Source of the DNA: Hyphomicrobiales bacterium
GTDB taxonomy: Bacteria; Pseudomonadota; Alphaproteobacteria; Rhizobiales; Rhizobiaceae
Reading direction: 5' to 3'
Length of the DNA stretch: 64,000 bases
NCBI GenBank assembly: GCA_900467745.1
Contig: UBQW01000041.1
Location: forward strand, 39,108-103,107
A program made the translations under genes and the position numbers. Below, piece after piece: positions 15,777 to 24,343 of this stretch. Below the pieces are notes generated by a model, which was given only the letters and a program-made list of their open reading frames with translations, was not told the origin of the DNA and searched no databases. Within the stretch, counting starts at the first letter, position 1, and the number at the start of each line of letters is the position of its first letter.

Positions 15777-16862
15777 GTGTCTTCGAACCGCCGACCATCC
15801 CGTTCACGCGCTCGCACGGTCGCGACCGCCGTCATCGCGTCCGCGCTGCTTTTCGCCGATGTCGCCGATGCCTGCACCCGCCTCGTCTATCTCGGCCCCG
15901 ATGCGAACGTCATCACCGCACGGTCGATGGACTGGAAGAGCGATATCACCACCAATCTCTACATCCTTCCACGGGGCGCCGAGCGCAGCGGCAAGGCCGG
16001 GCCGAATTCCATTCACTGGACCTCGAAATACGGGAGCGTCGTCGCGACCGGCTATGATGTGTCGACCACCGATGGGGTGAACGAGGCGGGGCTGAACGCC
16101 AACCTCTTGTGGCTGGTCGAATCCGAATATCCGACCTTCGACAAGTCCAGCAAGCCTGGCCTCACCATCGCGGCCTGGGCGCAATATGTGCTCGACAATT
16201 TCGCCACCGTCGACGAGGCCGTGGCGGCGCTCAGCCAGGAGCCTTTCACCGTTGTCACCGACAATGTGCCCGGCGAGAACCGGCTGACGACGCTGCATCT
16301 GTCGATGTCCGATGCGACAGGGGATAGCGCCATCGTCGAATATATCGGCGGTAAGCAGGTCATCCATCACGATCGCAAATACCAGGTGATGACGAATTCG
16401 CCGATCTTCGAACAGCAGCTCGCCTTGAATTCCTATTGGCAGCAGATCGGCGGAACCGTCATGCTGCCGGGCACCAACCGGGCGGCCGACCGCTTCGCGC
16501 GCGCCTCCTTCTATGTCAACGCGATCCCAAAGGACGAGAGCCCCAACCGGGCGCTCGCAAGCGTCTTCAGCGTGATCCGCAATGTCTCGGTGCCCTACGG
16601 TCTCAATACGCCGGAGGAGCCGAACATTTCGTCGACGCGCTGGCGCACCGTGTTCGATCACAAGCGCAAGCTCTACTTCTTCGAGTCGGCGCTGACGCCC
16701 AACACCTTCTGGGTCGACCTGAAGGCGATCGACTTCGCCAAGGAGACCGGCAAGGTGAAACGGCTCGACCTCGGCGAGAGCCAGGACCATACCTACTCCG
16801 GCAACGCGACATCGGAATTCAAGGACGCCAAGCCCTTCGTGTTTCTTGGCCTGAGTGAGTAG
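15777..16862 (+). CDS. Secreted linear amide C-N hydrolase (choloylglycine hydrolase / penicillin V acylase family)
   Basis: 361 residues, Ntn-hydrolase fold. A signal peptide precedes Cys33 (ADVADACTRLVYLG), which would become the N-terminal nucleophile after cleavage. ITARSMDWKSD and the later SIVEYIGG-like and TNSP blocks match the conjugated-bile-salt hydrolase / penicillin acylase group. Gram-negative members of this family are periplasmic; some are reported to cleave N-acyl homoserine lactones as well as penicillin V, so quorum quenching is possible. Start is a GTG at 15777 after TTGGAGA. Probably cotranscribed with the outer-membrane barrel. Confidence 0.85.
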   Translation: MSSNRRPSRSRARTVATAVIASALLFADVADACTRLVYLGPDANVITARSMDWKSDITTNLYILPRGAERSGKAGPNSIHWTSKYGSVVATGYDVSTTDGVNEAGLNANLLWLVESEYPTFDKSSKPGLTIAAWAQYVLDNFATVDEAVAALSQEPFTVVTDNVPGENRLTTLHLSMSDATGDSAIVEYIGGKQVIHHDRKYQVMTNSPIFEQQLALNSYWQQIGGTVMLPGTNRAADRFARASFYVNAIPKDESPNRALASVFSVIRNVSVPYGLNTPEEPNISSTRWRTVFDHKRKLYFFESALTPNTFWVDLKAIDFAKETGKVKRLDLGESQDHTYSGNATSEFKDAKPFVFLGLSE

Positions 16863-16935
16863 AAGGCACGCGCGGCAGGGCTTATCTTCGTCTGGGATCG
16901 CCGTCGGTCGTTGCGGCTAGAGGTTGGGGAGTTGC

Positions 16936-18594
16936 ATGAGGCGTCTGCTCGGTGGTCTTTTTCGCTCGCTGCCGGTGATCGGGCTGGTGCTCGCCTTCGC
17001 CTTCTTCGCCGCGTCGTTGACGCCGACGCTGATGCCGCGATCCTATGTCGTGCAGGGGGCGCTGTCGGGTATTTGCGCGGCCGTCGGTTATCTCATCGGG
17101 GTCGCCGCCGTCAGCCTGTGGAAGTATCTCGAACTGCCTTATCGCGGACCGCTGCTGTCGCAGAGGATAGCCGTCCTGATCTGCGGGCTGATCGTGGCCG
17201 TGGTCTTCCTCTGGCAGGCGGCCGGTTGGCAGAATTCGATCCGCGAGCTCTGGCATATGGAACCGCTCGAAAGCGCCGAGCCGTTCAAGCTTGGGGCGCT
17301 CGCCTTCGTCGTATTCCTCGTCGCCATGCTGCTGGGCCGCCTGTTCCTCCTGACCTTCCGGTGGACATCGCGGCGGCTCGATCGCTTCGTGCCGCGACGT
17401 GTTTCCAATGTCATCGGCTTTGCGATCGCAGTGGCGGTGTTCTGGTCGGTGGCTGAGGGGGTGTTGATGCGCGGGGCGCTGCATGCGATCGATTCCTCGA
17501 TGCAGCGGTTGGATGCGCTGATCGAGGATAACGTCCCGATGCCCGCCGATCCGGCCAAGACGGGAAGCAAGGCGTCGCTGGTCGCCTGGGACGGTCTCGG
17601 GCGGCAGGGCCGGCACTTCGTGGCGTCGGGGCCGAGCGCGTCCGATATCGGCGGCTTCTGGAAGGGCGAGGGGCGCGAGCCCATTCGCGTCTATGTCGGC
17701 CTCAACAATGCCGATACGATCGAGGCGCGGGCCAAGCTTGCGCTCGAGGAACTGAAGCGGGACGGGGCGTTCGAGCGCTCGATGCTCGTCATCATCGCGC
17801 CGACCGGCACCGGCTGGGTCGATCCGGCGGCGATGGATACACTCGAATATCTCAAGCAAGGCGATGTCGCGAGCGTGGCGCTGCAATATTCCTATCTCTC
17901 GAGCTGGCTGTCGCTGCTGGTTGAATCGGAATATGGGGCGCAGTCGGCCAAGGCGCTGTTTCGCGAGGTCTACGGCTACTGGACGACATTGCCGCACGAT
18001 AAGCGACCGAAGCTCTATCTGCATGGCTTGAGCCTCGGCGCGCTGAACTCGCAGCTTTCGGCCGATATCTTCGACGTGATCGCCGATCCGTTTCAGGGCG
18101 CTCTGTGGAGTGGCCCGCCTTTCGAGAGCCGTATGTGGAACGCGGTGACGGCCGGGCGCAATCCGCAATCGCCCGCCTGGCTGCCGACCTTCCGCGACGG
18201 CTCGATGATCCGTTTCACCAATCAGGAGAACCATCTGGACCTTCCGGGTGCTGCGCAATGGGGGCCGATGCGGATCGTCTATCTGCAATATGCAAGCGAT
18301 GCGGTGACGTTCTTCGATCCGCACTCCTTTTATCGTGAGCCGGCATGGATGCAGGCGCCGCGGGGGCCGGATGTCTCGCCGAGCCTCAGGTGGTTTCCCG
18401 TGCTGACGATGTTCCAGCTGCTCTTCGACCTGATGATCGCCACGACGTCGCCGATGGGCTATGGCCATGTCTATGCACCCGAACATTATATCGACGCCTG
18501 GATCGCCGTTGCCGCATTGACGGTCGATCCTGGCGAGGTGGCGGCGCTGAAGACACGTTTCGCGCAAGCAGCCGCTCAAGGCGGGAACGACTGA
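16936..18594 (+). CDS. Membrane-anchored alpha/beta hydrolase (Abhydrolase_9 type)
   Basis: 552 residues. The N-terminal third has four or five transmembrane helices (about residues 8-170). The C-terminal part is an alpha/beta hydrolase with the nucleophile elbow LHGLSLGALNS (GxSxG, about residue 360) and the LYLHG strand before it. The arrangement matches the two-part Abhydrolase_9_N/Abhydrolase_9 family, found in actinobacteria and proteobacteria and of unknown substrate. ATG 16936 is used because GGTTGGGGA sits 5 bases upstream; a TTG at 16924 would add four residues. A 9 bp dyad overlaps its stop codon. Confidence 0.78.
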   Translation: MRRLLGGLFRSLPVIGLVLAFAFFAASLTPTLMPRSYVVQGALSGICAAVGYLIGVAAVSLWKYLELPYRGPLLSQRIAVLICGLIVAVVFLWQAAGWQNSIRELWHMEPLESAEPFKLGALAFVVFLVAMLLGRLFLLTFRWTSRRLDRFVPRRVSNVIGFAIAVAVFWSVAEGVLMRGALHAIDSSMQRLDALIEDNVPMPADPAKTGSKASLVAWDGLGRQGRHFVASGPSASDIGGFWKGEGREPIRVYVGLNNADTIEARAKLALEELKRDGAFERSMLVIIAPTGTGWVDPAAMDTLEYLKQGDVASVALQYSYLSSWLSLLVESEYGAQSAKALFREVYGYWTTLPHDKRPKLYLHGLSLGALNSQLSADIFDVIADPFQGALWSGPPFESRMWNAVTAGRNPQSPAWLPTFRDGSMIRFTNQENHLDLPGAAQWGPMRIVYLQYASDAVTFFDPHSFYREPAWMQAPRGPDVSPSLRWFPVLTMFQLLFDLMIATTSPMGYGHVYAPEHYIDAWIAVAALTVDPGEVAALKTRFAQAAAQGGND

Positions 18595-18608
18595 GATCGC
18601 GTTCCCGC
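18581..18608 (+). terminator. Hairpin overlapping the stop codon of the alpha/beta hydrolase gene
   Basis: Arms 18581-18589 and 18600-18608 (GCGGGAACG / CGTTCCCGC), 9 bp perfect, 10-base loop containing the TGA. No strong T-run follows (only GGTTTG at 18615-18620), so it may stabilise the 3' end rather than terminate. Confidence 0.4.
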
Positions 18609-18747
18609 GATGGCGGTTTGTGCCGTTTCGACTGTTCATAAGCGGGAATATGATCGTGATTAACCACGTTCATTATGGGTTCGTTTAGGCTCCCGTAGCA
18701 GTTTGCGCCGGAGTGGCTGGGAAACCACATCTTTGAGGTTCAAACTG

Positions 18748-18906
18748 ATGACCTATAGCGGGTTGCTTCTTTCCGCCGTCGTTGCCGGCCTGATCACGAT
18801 CCTTGCGATCGGCAGCCGTCCTGCGTCCGAGACCGCGTCCAACTGGCCGCAGATGGAACTGACGAAGACCGATCGTATCGTTACCGGAAGTGTGCCGGCG
18901 CGGTAA
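18748..18906 (+). CDS. Small single-pass membrane protein (52 aa), unknown
   Basis: 52 residues beginning MTYSGLLLSAVVAGLITILA, one hydrophobic helix followed by a polar tail. TTGAGG lies about 10 bases before ATG 18748. The open frame extends back to a TTG at 18703, which I consider less likely. No family recognised. It is placed between two larger spacers and has no obvious partner. Called mainly on the good helix and codon pattern. Confidence 0.5.
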   Translation: MTYSGLLLSAVVAGLITILAIGSRPASETASNWPQMELTKTDRIVTGSVPAR

Positions 18907-19076
18907 TTCTCTGCGATCCGGCGAAGCCGCTTTGGGCGGCTTTGCCAATTCATCAGGGCTTACTCTGCGCGATATGGCTCCACTACAATAAATCACTCAT
19001 TTGTTTTCATGGGTGGCGCAAGTAAACGATTAATTTACGGCAACCTAAGAGAGTGGGGTATTGAAGGCGTTACCCG

Positions 19077-19313
19077 ATGAATAGCTCCACACCTCGCTAC
19101 GATGTAATTTGCGATCCGCTCGACATGTGGATGGTCTGGGACCATCAGGCAGAAGAGCCCGCATGCTTTGGCGGTCAGATCCTCAACGGATTGACCGAAG
19201 GCCATGCCGTCGAAGTCGCCAAGATCATGAACGAGATCTATGGAAGCGGCCGCCCGGTTCGCCGCGCGGCGATCAACTTGTCCGACGACAAGGATTTGCG
19301 TTACGTCAGCTGA
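19077..19313 (+). CDS. Small conserved-looking hypothetical protein (78 aa)
   Basis: 78 residues, soluble, acidic: an N-terminal YDVICDPLDMWMVWDHQAEE block and a C-terminal RRAAINLSDDKDL. Composition and codon use look like a real gene. The preceding 170 bp is AT-rich (TTAATTTACGG) and could hold a promoter. No domain recognised and no operon partner, as flanking genes are more than 150 bp away. Confidence 0.6.
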   Translation: MNSSTPRYDVICDPLDMWMVWDHQAEEPACFGGQILNGLTEGHAVEVAKIMNEIYGSGRPVRRAAINLSDDKDLRYVS

Positions 19314-19590
19314 CGCTGCGGCTCGTCCGCTCTGCAGTTCCTGTCATGCTGTTCGCAGCACCTCTTTCCAGCCTGACAGACAAGCCTACGTACACGTCGC
19401 CGATCGGTGACTATTGCGCGCCGATCCTGGATTTTTCGCCCGCATTAGGGCTTTTGTTTCAATCGCTTCCGCAATCGTGATCGGCCACGCTGGCCTTGTC
19501 CGGGCTGGGGGTAAGGTTTCGTTCACCGCTTTTTATTAAATTTGGACCGAAGTTTTTTGGTCACTGCCGATCTTCGGAAGCGATGAGAGT

Positions 19591-20871
19591 ATGGCGTTTG
19601 TTTCCATCATGCGGCGTTATGTGCTGCCCGTGTTGCTGTCGACAGCGCTGACGACGTGCTCGACGGATGCGCTCGTTCCGCCCGGCAGCGTGGATAGCGG
19701 CACGAAGGTCGGCTCCATTTCGCCGCCACGGCGCCAGGCGCCGGTCAACATGCCCTCCAGCGCCATCGATCAGGCCTATCCCGCCGGCAGTCAGCCGGTC
19801 CAGGGTTCCGTCGATTATATGAATACGCCCAATCTTGCCGGTCGCGGACAGGCGAGCGCGGCACCTCCGATGACCAACGATCAGGCGTCGGCCGGTGCGC
19901 GCGGTGCTGCTGGCCAGTTCAGCGGTCAGCCGGCGACCTGGGGCGGGACGCAGTCGCTTGCCGTGCCGCCCGAGGGCGTCAACATGGATGCCGAGCTTGG
20001 GGCGGAGCCGGTGACCGGTCTTGCGCAGGAAGAGCAGCAGCAGATCGCCGAGGGGCAATCGGACCAACCTGTCGTCGACGGCATCGGCACGGACAATCCC
20101 ACGCAGATGAACCGGATGCGCGCGCCACGGCCGGCGAGCCAGGCTGCGATGGGACAACAGCAGCAGGTCTGGGGCGACGGCAGTGCTGTCGTGGCGCCGG
20201 CGCGCATGCCTGAAGAGAGCGAGCCGCAGGAAGTGGCGATGCTGCGGCCGAACAACCCAATGGACAGCGAGCCGCAGATGAGCCAGCCGGCACCGGCGGT
20301 GCCCGGCGTGATGCCGAGTTCTGAGCTCTCCTGCCGGCGCGAGTTGAAGCGGATGGGCGTCGTTTTCACCGACAAGCCGCCGATCTCAAACGGGCCGGCA
20401 TGCCAGGTGCCTTACCCGATCTCGCTGCAGGGTCTGTCCGGCAATATCGGCGTTCGCCCGGCGGTGACTTTGAACTGCCAGGTGACGCTCGCCTTCGCCA
20501 AGTGGGTGAAGAACGAGCTCGCTCCATCGGCACGGTTTCGTTATTGGTCCGGCATCAAGACGATCCAGCCGCTTGGCGGCTATAGCTGCCGCCGGATGAA
20601 CAACAGCCGCCAGCGGTATAATCCGATGTCCGAGCATGCACATGGCAACGCGATCGATGTCGGCAAGTTCGTGTTGAAGAGCGGCCACGAGATCGACGTG
20701 CGCAAGAAGGGTCTGTTCTCCTTCCGCGAGGGCAAGCTGCTGAAGGCCGTGCGGACTGATAGCTGCAAGTATTTCAACACGGTGCTCGGCCCCGGCAGCA
20801 ATCCGGAGCACTGGAACCACTTCCACTTCGATCTGCGCGAGCGCAAGAGCGGCAAGGTCTATTGCGACTGA
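19591..20871 (+). CDS. Extensin-like C-terminal domain protein, exported
   Basis: 426 residues. The N-terminal signal (RRYVLPVLLSTALTTCSTD) may be a lipoprotein signal at LTTC, though this is not a canonical lipobox. A long Pro/Gln/Ala-rich low-complexity spacer fills about residues 30-240. The C-terminal ~185 residues are the extensin-like domain: CRRELKRMGVVFTD, YSCRRMNNS, MSEHAHGNAIDVGKF and NPEHWNHFHFDLR. The His/Asp pattern (HAHGNAIDVG, HWNHFHFD) resembles the D-Ala-D-Ala carboxypeptidase/LAS metallopeptidase fold, so a murein-related role is plausible but unproven. ATG 19591 follows GAGAG; ATG 19609 is an alternative. Confidence 0.85.
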   Translation: MAFVSIMRRYVLPVLLSTALTTCSTDALVPPGSVDSGTKVGSISPPRRQAPVNMPSSAIDQAYPAGSQPVQGSVDYMNTPNLAGRGQASAAPPMTNDQASAGARGAAGQFSGQPATWGGTQSLAVPPEGVNMDAELGAEPVTGLAQEEQQQIAEGQSDQPVVDGIGTDNPTQMNRMRAPRPASQAAMGQQQQVWGDGSAVVAPARMPEESEPQEVAMLRPNNPMDSEPQMSQPAPAVPGVMPSSELSCRRELKRMGVVFTDKPPISNGPACQVPYPISLQGLSGNIGVRPAVTLNCQVTLAFAKWVKNELAPSARFRYWSGIKTIQPLGGYSCRRMNNSRQRYNPMSEHAHGNAIDVGKFVLKSGHEIDVRKKGLFSFREGKLLKAVRTDSCKYFNTVLGPGSNPEHWNHFHFDLRERKSGKVYCD

Positions 20872-20875
20872 CGGC

Positions 20876-20915
20876 ATTCGCGGCCCGGCATCGACGCGGC
20901 CGCGGGAATCGCTTT
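20876..20915 (+). terminator. Weak GC-rich hairpin after the extensin-like gene
   Basis: Arms 20880-20885 and 20898-20903 (GCGGCC/GGCCGC), extended by ATTC (20876-20879) with GAAT (20906-20909) across a two-base bulge, followed by CGCTTTAAA. It lies 4-5 bp after the stop. Possible terminator only. Confidence 0.35.
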
Positions 20916-20947
20916 AAACGGCTCCCTATCAGTAAGAGGAGATCGTT

Positions 20948-21196
20948 GTGGCCGAGAAGAAGCGCCCGAACATTCTGTTTTTCATCGCGATCGTCGTGAT
21001 CGCCGCCGTCGCGGTGTTCGGCGGCCGTTGGTATGCCTATGTGGCCTATGCGAGCGATCCGTTCGATGAAGTGGGCATCAGCCTCAATATGAAGATGCCC
21101 GATTTCATTCGCGCGAAGGGTTGCGAGATGCTGAAGGCGCGCTTCGAAGGCAAGACGTTGCCGCCGGCGGGCTGCAGCGTGAACGGCGCCTGGTAG
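20948..21196 (+). CDS. Small membrane-anchored protein (82 aa), unknown
   Basis: 82 residues starting at a GTG preceded by AAGAGGAGA, a strong ribosome site. One transmembrane helix (about residues 9-27, ILFFIAIVVIAAVAVFGG) is followed by a polar periplasmic tail with two Cys (KGCEMLKARF, AGCSVNGAW) that could form a disulfide. No family recognised. Lies 76 bp after the extensin-like gene, same strand. Confidence 0.68.
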   Translation: MAEKKRPNILFFIAIVVIAAVAVFGGRWYAYVAYASDPFDEVGISLNMKMPDFIRAKGCEMLKARFEGKTLPPAGCSVNGAW

Positions 21197-21359
21197 CAAG
21201 GTCGTGGGGGCCTTGAAGTCCTGACGATCAGGGAACCGCGTTTTCAATTGCATCGTTTTCGAGCAAATGAATACTCTGTTCGCAGTCAATGGGATGTAAA
21301 ACTGTCGCGGAGCGGCTATATAGCGGCGAAATCCTTCCTTTCGTCTTCAAGAGCCCTTC

Positions 21360-22286
21360 ATGGCCCCCATCATTTCCATCCGCAATCTCACGAAAATCTA
21401 CGGTAACGGCTTCCAGGCGCTAAAGGGCATCGATCTCGATGTGGAGAAGGGCGAGATCCTCGCGCTTCTCGGCCCGAATGGCGCGGGGAAAACGACGATG
21501 ATCTCGATCGTCTGCGGCATTGCCAATCCGAGTGGGGGAACCGTGCTTGTCGGCGGCCACGATGTGGTCAAGGACTTCCGGGCGACGCGGGCGATGATCG
21601 GGCTTGTGCCGCAGGAGCTGACCACCGACCAGTTCGAGACGGTGTGGAACACGGTCAGCTTCTCGCGCGGCCTGCACGGCAAGAAGGCCGACCCCGCGCA
21701 TATCGAAAAGGTCCTGCGCGACCTTTCGCTGTGGGACAAGAAGGACAATACGCTGCGCCAGCTCTCCGGCGGCATGAAGCGGCGCGTCCTGATTGCCAAG
21801 GCACTGAGCCACGAGCCTGAAATCCTGTTCCTCGACGAACCGACCGCCGGCGTCGATGTCGCGTTGCGCAAGGACATGTGGCACGTCGTCGAGAAGTTGC
21901 GCGAGGCGGGCGTCACCATCATCCTGACGACGCACTATATCGAAGAGGCCGAGGAGATCGCCGACCGCGTCGGCGTGATCAATGGCGGCGAGCTGCTTTT
22001 GGTCGAGGACAAGACGGCGCTGATGGCCAAGCTCGGTCGCAAGCAGCTGATCCTGGAGCTGACCGAGCCGCTCGCAGAGCTGCCTGCGAGCTTTGCCGGC
22101 AACGGGCTTGCGCTCACCGCCGGCGGCAATCGGCTGACCTATGAGTTCGACGCCGAGAACGATCAGGAAAGCATCGCCGCGCTGCTGACGCGGCTTGCCG
22201 AGCACAACATCCATTTCAAAGACCTGTCGACGCAGCAGAGTTCGCTCGAAGATATCTTCGTAGCGCTCGTGGGAGGCGCAAAATGA
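21360..22286 (+). CDS. ABC-2 type exporter ATP-binding protein (YadG-like)
   Basis: 308 residues. Walker A GPNGAGKT (residues 38-45), signature LSGGMKRRV, Walker B ILFLDEPTAGVD and the switch His in LTTHYIEEAEE are all intact. The C-terminal ~80 residues are the extra domain common in ABC-2 exporters (YadG, DrrA/CcmA-like). It overlaps the permease gene by four bases (ATGA at 22283-22286), so the two form one complex. The exported compound is unknown. Confidence 0.9.
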   Translation: MAPIISIRNLTKIYGNGFQALKGIDLDVEKGEILALLGPNGAGKTTMISIVCGIANPSGGTVLVGGHDVVKDFRATRAMIGLVPQELTTDQFETVWNTVSFSRGLHGKKADPAHIEKVLRDLSLWDKKDNTLRQLSGGMKRRVLIAKALSHEPEILFLDEPTAGVDVALRKDMWHVVEKLREAGVTIILTTHYIEEAEEIADRVGVINGGELLLVEDKTALMAKLGRKQLILELTEPLAELPASFAGNGLALTAGGNRLTYEFDAENDQESIAALLTRLAEHNIHFKDLSTQQSSLEDIFVALVGGAK

Positions 22287-23044
22287 ACTTCGAAGCCGTC
22301 AAATCCATCTATTTCTTCGAAATGGCCCGCACCCGCCGCACCCTGTTGCAGAGCGTGGTTTCGCCCGTCATCTCGACATCGCTCTACTTCATCGTCTTCG
22401 GTGCGGCCGTCGGGTCGCGCATTCAGGAAGTCGAGGGGATCTCCTATGGAGCGTTCATCACGCCGGGTCTGATCATGCTGACGCTGCTCGGGCAGTGCAT
22501 CGGCAACGGTTCCTTCGGCATCTACTTTCCGAAATTCACCGGCACCATCTACGAAGTGCTGTCGGCTCCGGTGGCGATGGCGGAGATCTTGCTCGGCTAT
22601 GTCGGGGCGGCCGCGACCAAGGGGCTGATGATAGGGGTAATTATCCTGCTGACCGCGAATTTCTTCGTCGAAGTCAGGATCGAGCACCCGTTCATGATGG
22701 CGCTGTTCTTCGTTTTGACCGCCGTAACCTTCAGCCTGTTCGGCTTCATGATCGGTCTCTGGGCAAACAATTTCGAGCAGCTGAACTTGATCCCGATGCT
22801 GGTCGTGCCGCCGCTGACCTTCCTCGGCGGCAGCTTCTACTCGATCAACATGCTGCCGCCCTTCTGGCAGGCGGTCAGCCATTTTAATCCGGTGCTCTAT
22901 CTGGTCAGCGGCTTCCGCTGGAGCTTCTACGGCATCGCCGACGTTAATCCGCTGATCAGCCTCGGGATGATCTCTCTGTTCCTGGCGATTTGCCTGGGAA
23001 CGCTCGGCTGGATGTTCCGGACCGGCTACAAACTGCGCAACTGA
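22283..23044 (+). CDS. ABC-2 type exporter permease (YadH-like)
   Basis: 253 residues with six hydrophobic segments. TSLYFIVFGAAVGSRI and the GGSFYSINMLPPFWQAVSHFNP block are characteristic of YadH/ABC-2 permeases. Partner of the ATPase encoded immediately upstream with overlapping codons. Ends 7 bp from the convergent DUF347 gene. Confidence 0.9.
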   Translation: MNFEAVKSIYFFEMARTRRTLLQSVVSPVISTSLYFIVFGAAVGSRIQEVEGISYGAFITPGLIMLTLLGQCIGNGSFGIYFPKFTGTIYEVLSAPVAMAEILLGYVGAAATKGLMIGVIILLTANFFVEVRIEHPFMMALFFVLTAVTFSLFGFMIGLWANNFEQLNLIPMLVVPPLTFLGGSFYSINMLPPFWQAVSHFNPVLYLVSGFRWSFYGIADVNPLISLGMISLFLAICLGTLGWMFRTGYKLRN

Positions 23045-23051
23045 TGCTGCT

Positions 23052-23858
23052 TTATCGCCGATCGATGGCCTCGCGCGACGGGGAATCCTCGTCGCGTTCC
23101 GGCCGGGAACTCAGCGTCATGTAGGTGACGATGACCACGATCGCGCCAAGGAAGAGAAGGCTCGTGTAGATCGTCCCAAAGCCGAGACCGCCATACTCGA
23201 CCGGCTGTGAAAGCAGGTCGCCCAGGGATGCGCCAAGCGGACGCGTGACGATGTAGGCGAGCCAGAAGGCGAGAATGGCGTTCATGCCGCCGCGATAGTA
23301 GGCGAGTGCGATCACCGCGATCACGCATGCGAACAGCAAGGCTGTGCTCAGATAGCCGAGCTCCATCCGTTCGGCGATGAGATCACCGGCGGCTGTGCCA
23401 AGCGCGAAGGTGAACAGGATCGCCAGCCAGTATAGGGCTTCACGTCGTGTCGTGAAGATGGTGTGGATGGAGAGCGTGCGTTCGAGCGCGTACCAGCCGA
23501 GGAAGGTCAGAAAGAGCGCGATCGAAAAGCCGATGGTGGTGACATCAAGCGGGACGCCGAAGTTGTCGACCAGATTGTCGGTGACCAAGGTTCCGACAAT
23601 GCTGATCAGCACCACGGCGGCCCAGTAGGCCGACGGGACGTATCGCTTCATCGAGAACTGGATGGCGATGGCGACGGCGAGGATCGCCGCCATGATCACG
23701 GAGGTTGCTGTCAGGCCGAGCCCCAGATTGACGGCAAGATAATCGGCGGCCGTCTCGCCCATGGTGACGGCCATCAGCTTGATCAGCCAGAAATCGACCG
23801 TCACGTTCGGGACGCGGTTGGCGGGCTCGTGGCCAGCTCGAATGGCGTTTGTCATCAC
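23052..23858 (-). CDS. DUF347 / COG4705 multi-pass membrane protein
   Basis: 268 residues, eight hydrophobic segments in an apparent internal repeat. The family motif appears as VPNVTVDFWLIKLMAVTMGE near the N-terminus and again as related FWLAYIVTRPLGASLGD in the C-terminal half. Family function is not established to my knowledge. It is 13 bp downstream of a small periplasmic protein gene on the same strand, and both are divergent from a two-component system, which is a common layout for a regulator and its target. Confidence 0.82.
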   Translation of the reverse strand: MMTNAIRAGHEPANRVPNVTVDFWLIKLMAVTMGETAADYLAVNLGLGLTATSVIMAAILAVAIAIQFSMKRYVPSAYWAAVVLISIVGTLVTDNLVDNFGVPLDVTTIGFSIALFLTFLGWYALERTLSIHTIFTTRREALYWLAILFTFALGTAAGDLIAERMELGYLSTALLFACVIAVIALAYYRGGMNAILAFWLAYIVTRPLGASLGDLLSQPVEYGGLGFGTIYTSLLFLGAIVVIVTYMTLSSRPERDEDSPSREAIDRR

Positions 23859-23871
23859 GATGCCTCGCTTC

Positions 23872-24138
23872 TTACTTGCCCATGATCTTCATGGCTTCGG
23901 CCAGAAACTTGTCGGAGCGTGCGTCGTCGTCGGCGTTGCAACGTTCGACGGCCTTGGTCTCCAGGTCGTTCACCTTCTTTGCGTCGGCATCCGCGAGCTT
24001 CGCGGCCGCCTTTGTGGCGCGCATGTCCTTCAGCATGTCCTCGCAAGGTGCCGGTGCGGCATGCGCCGGGATCGAGACGAGAACGAAGCCCAGGGCGACG
24101 AGGGCGTTCAGGATGCCTGCTGCGGCGATGGTCTTCAT
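23872..24138 (-). CDS. Small exported protein (88 aa) upstream of the DUF347 gene
   Basis: 88 residues. ATG 24138 is preceded by AGAAGGACA, a good ribosome site; the open frame back to 24345 is not coding-like. A signal peptide (TIAAAGILNALVALGF...PAHA, cleaved about residue 31) leaves a mature ~57-residue Lys/Asp/Ala-rich helical peptide with two Cys (PCEDMLKDM, ERCNADD). No family name recognised. Its position between a two-component system and a DUF347 gene suggests a regulated envelope function. Confidence 0.72.
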   Translation of the reverse strand: MKTIAAAGILNALVALGFVLVSIPAHAAPAPCEDMLKDMRATKAAAKLADADAKKVNDLETKAVERCNADDDARSDKFLAEAMKIMGK

Positions 24139-24343
24139 GATGCATGTCCTTCTGGTGAGTGGTCGTGTTGAGCGGTGCGAGGCGTTGCTCGCCGATCCGC
24201 AAACAGACACTAGGGACACCGACATACGCTGGCCTCGCCGGCACCATACGTTTTCGTAAGGTTTGCAAAGCGCGATGGCATTCCCGCCGGAAACGGGTAG
24301 CTTGGCGATGCCGAATGGTAGGCGGAAGCAACGGACTTCAGGC

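Noticed and set aside
16882..18639. 585-codon minus-strand open frame across the alpha/beta hydrolase
   Set aside because: Shadow frame; the opposite strand has membrane helices and a GxSxG elbow.
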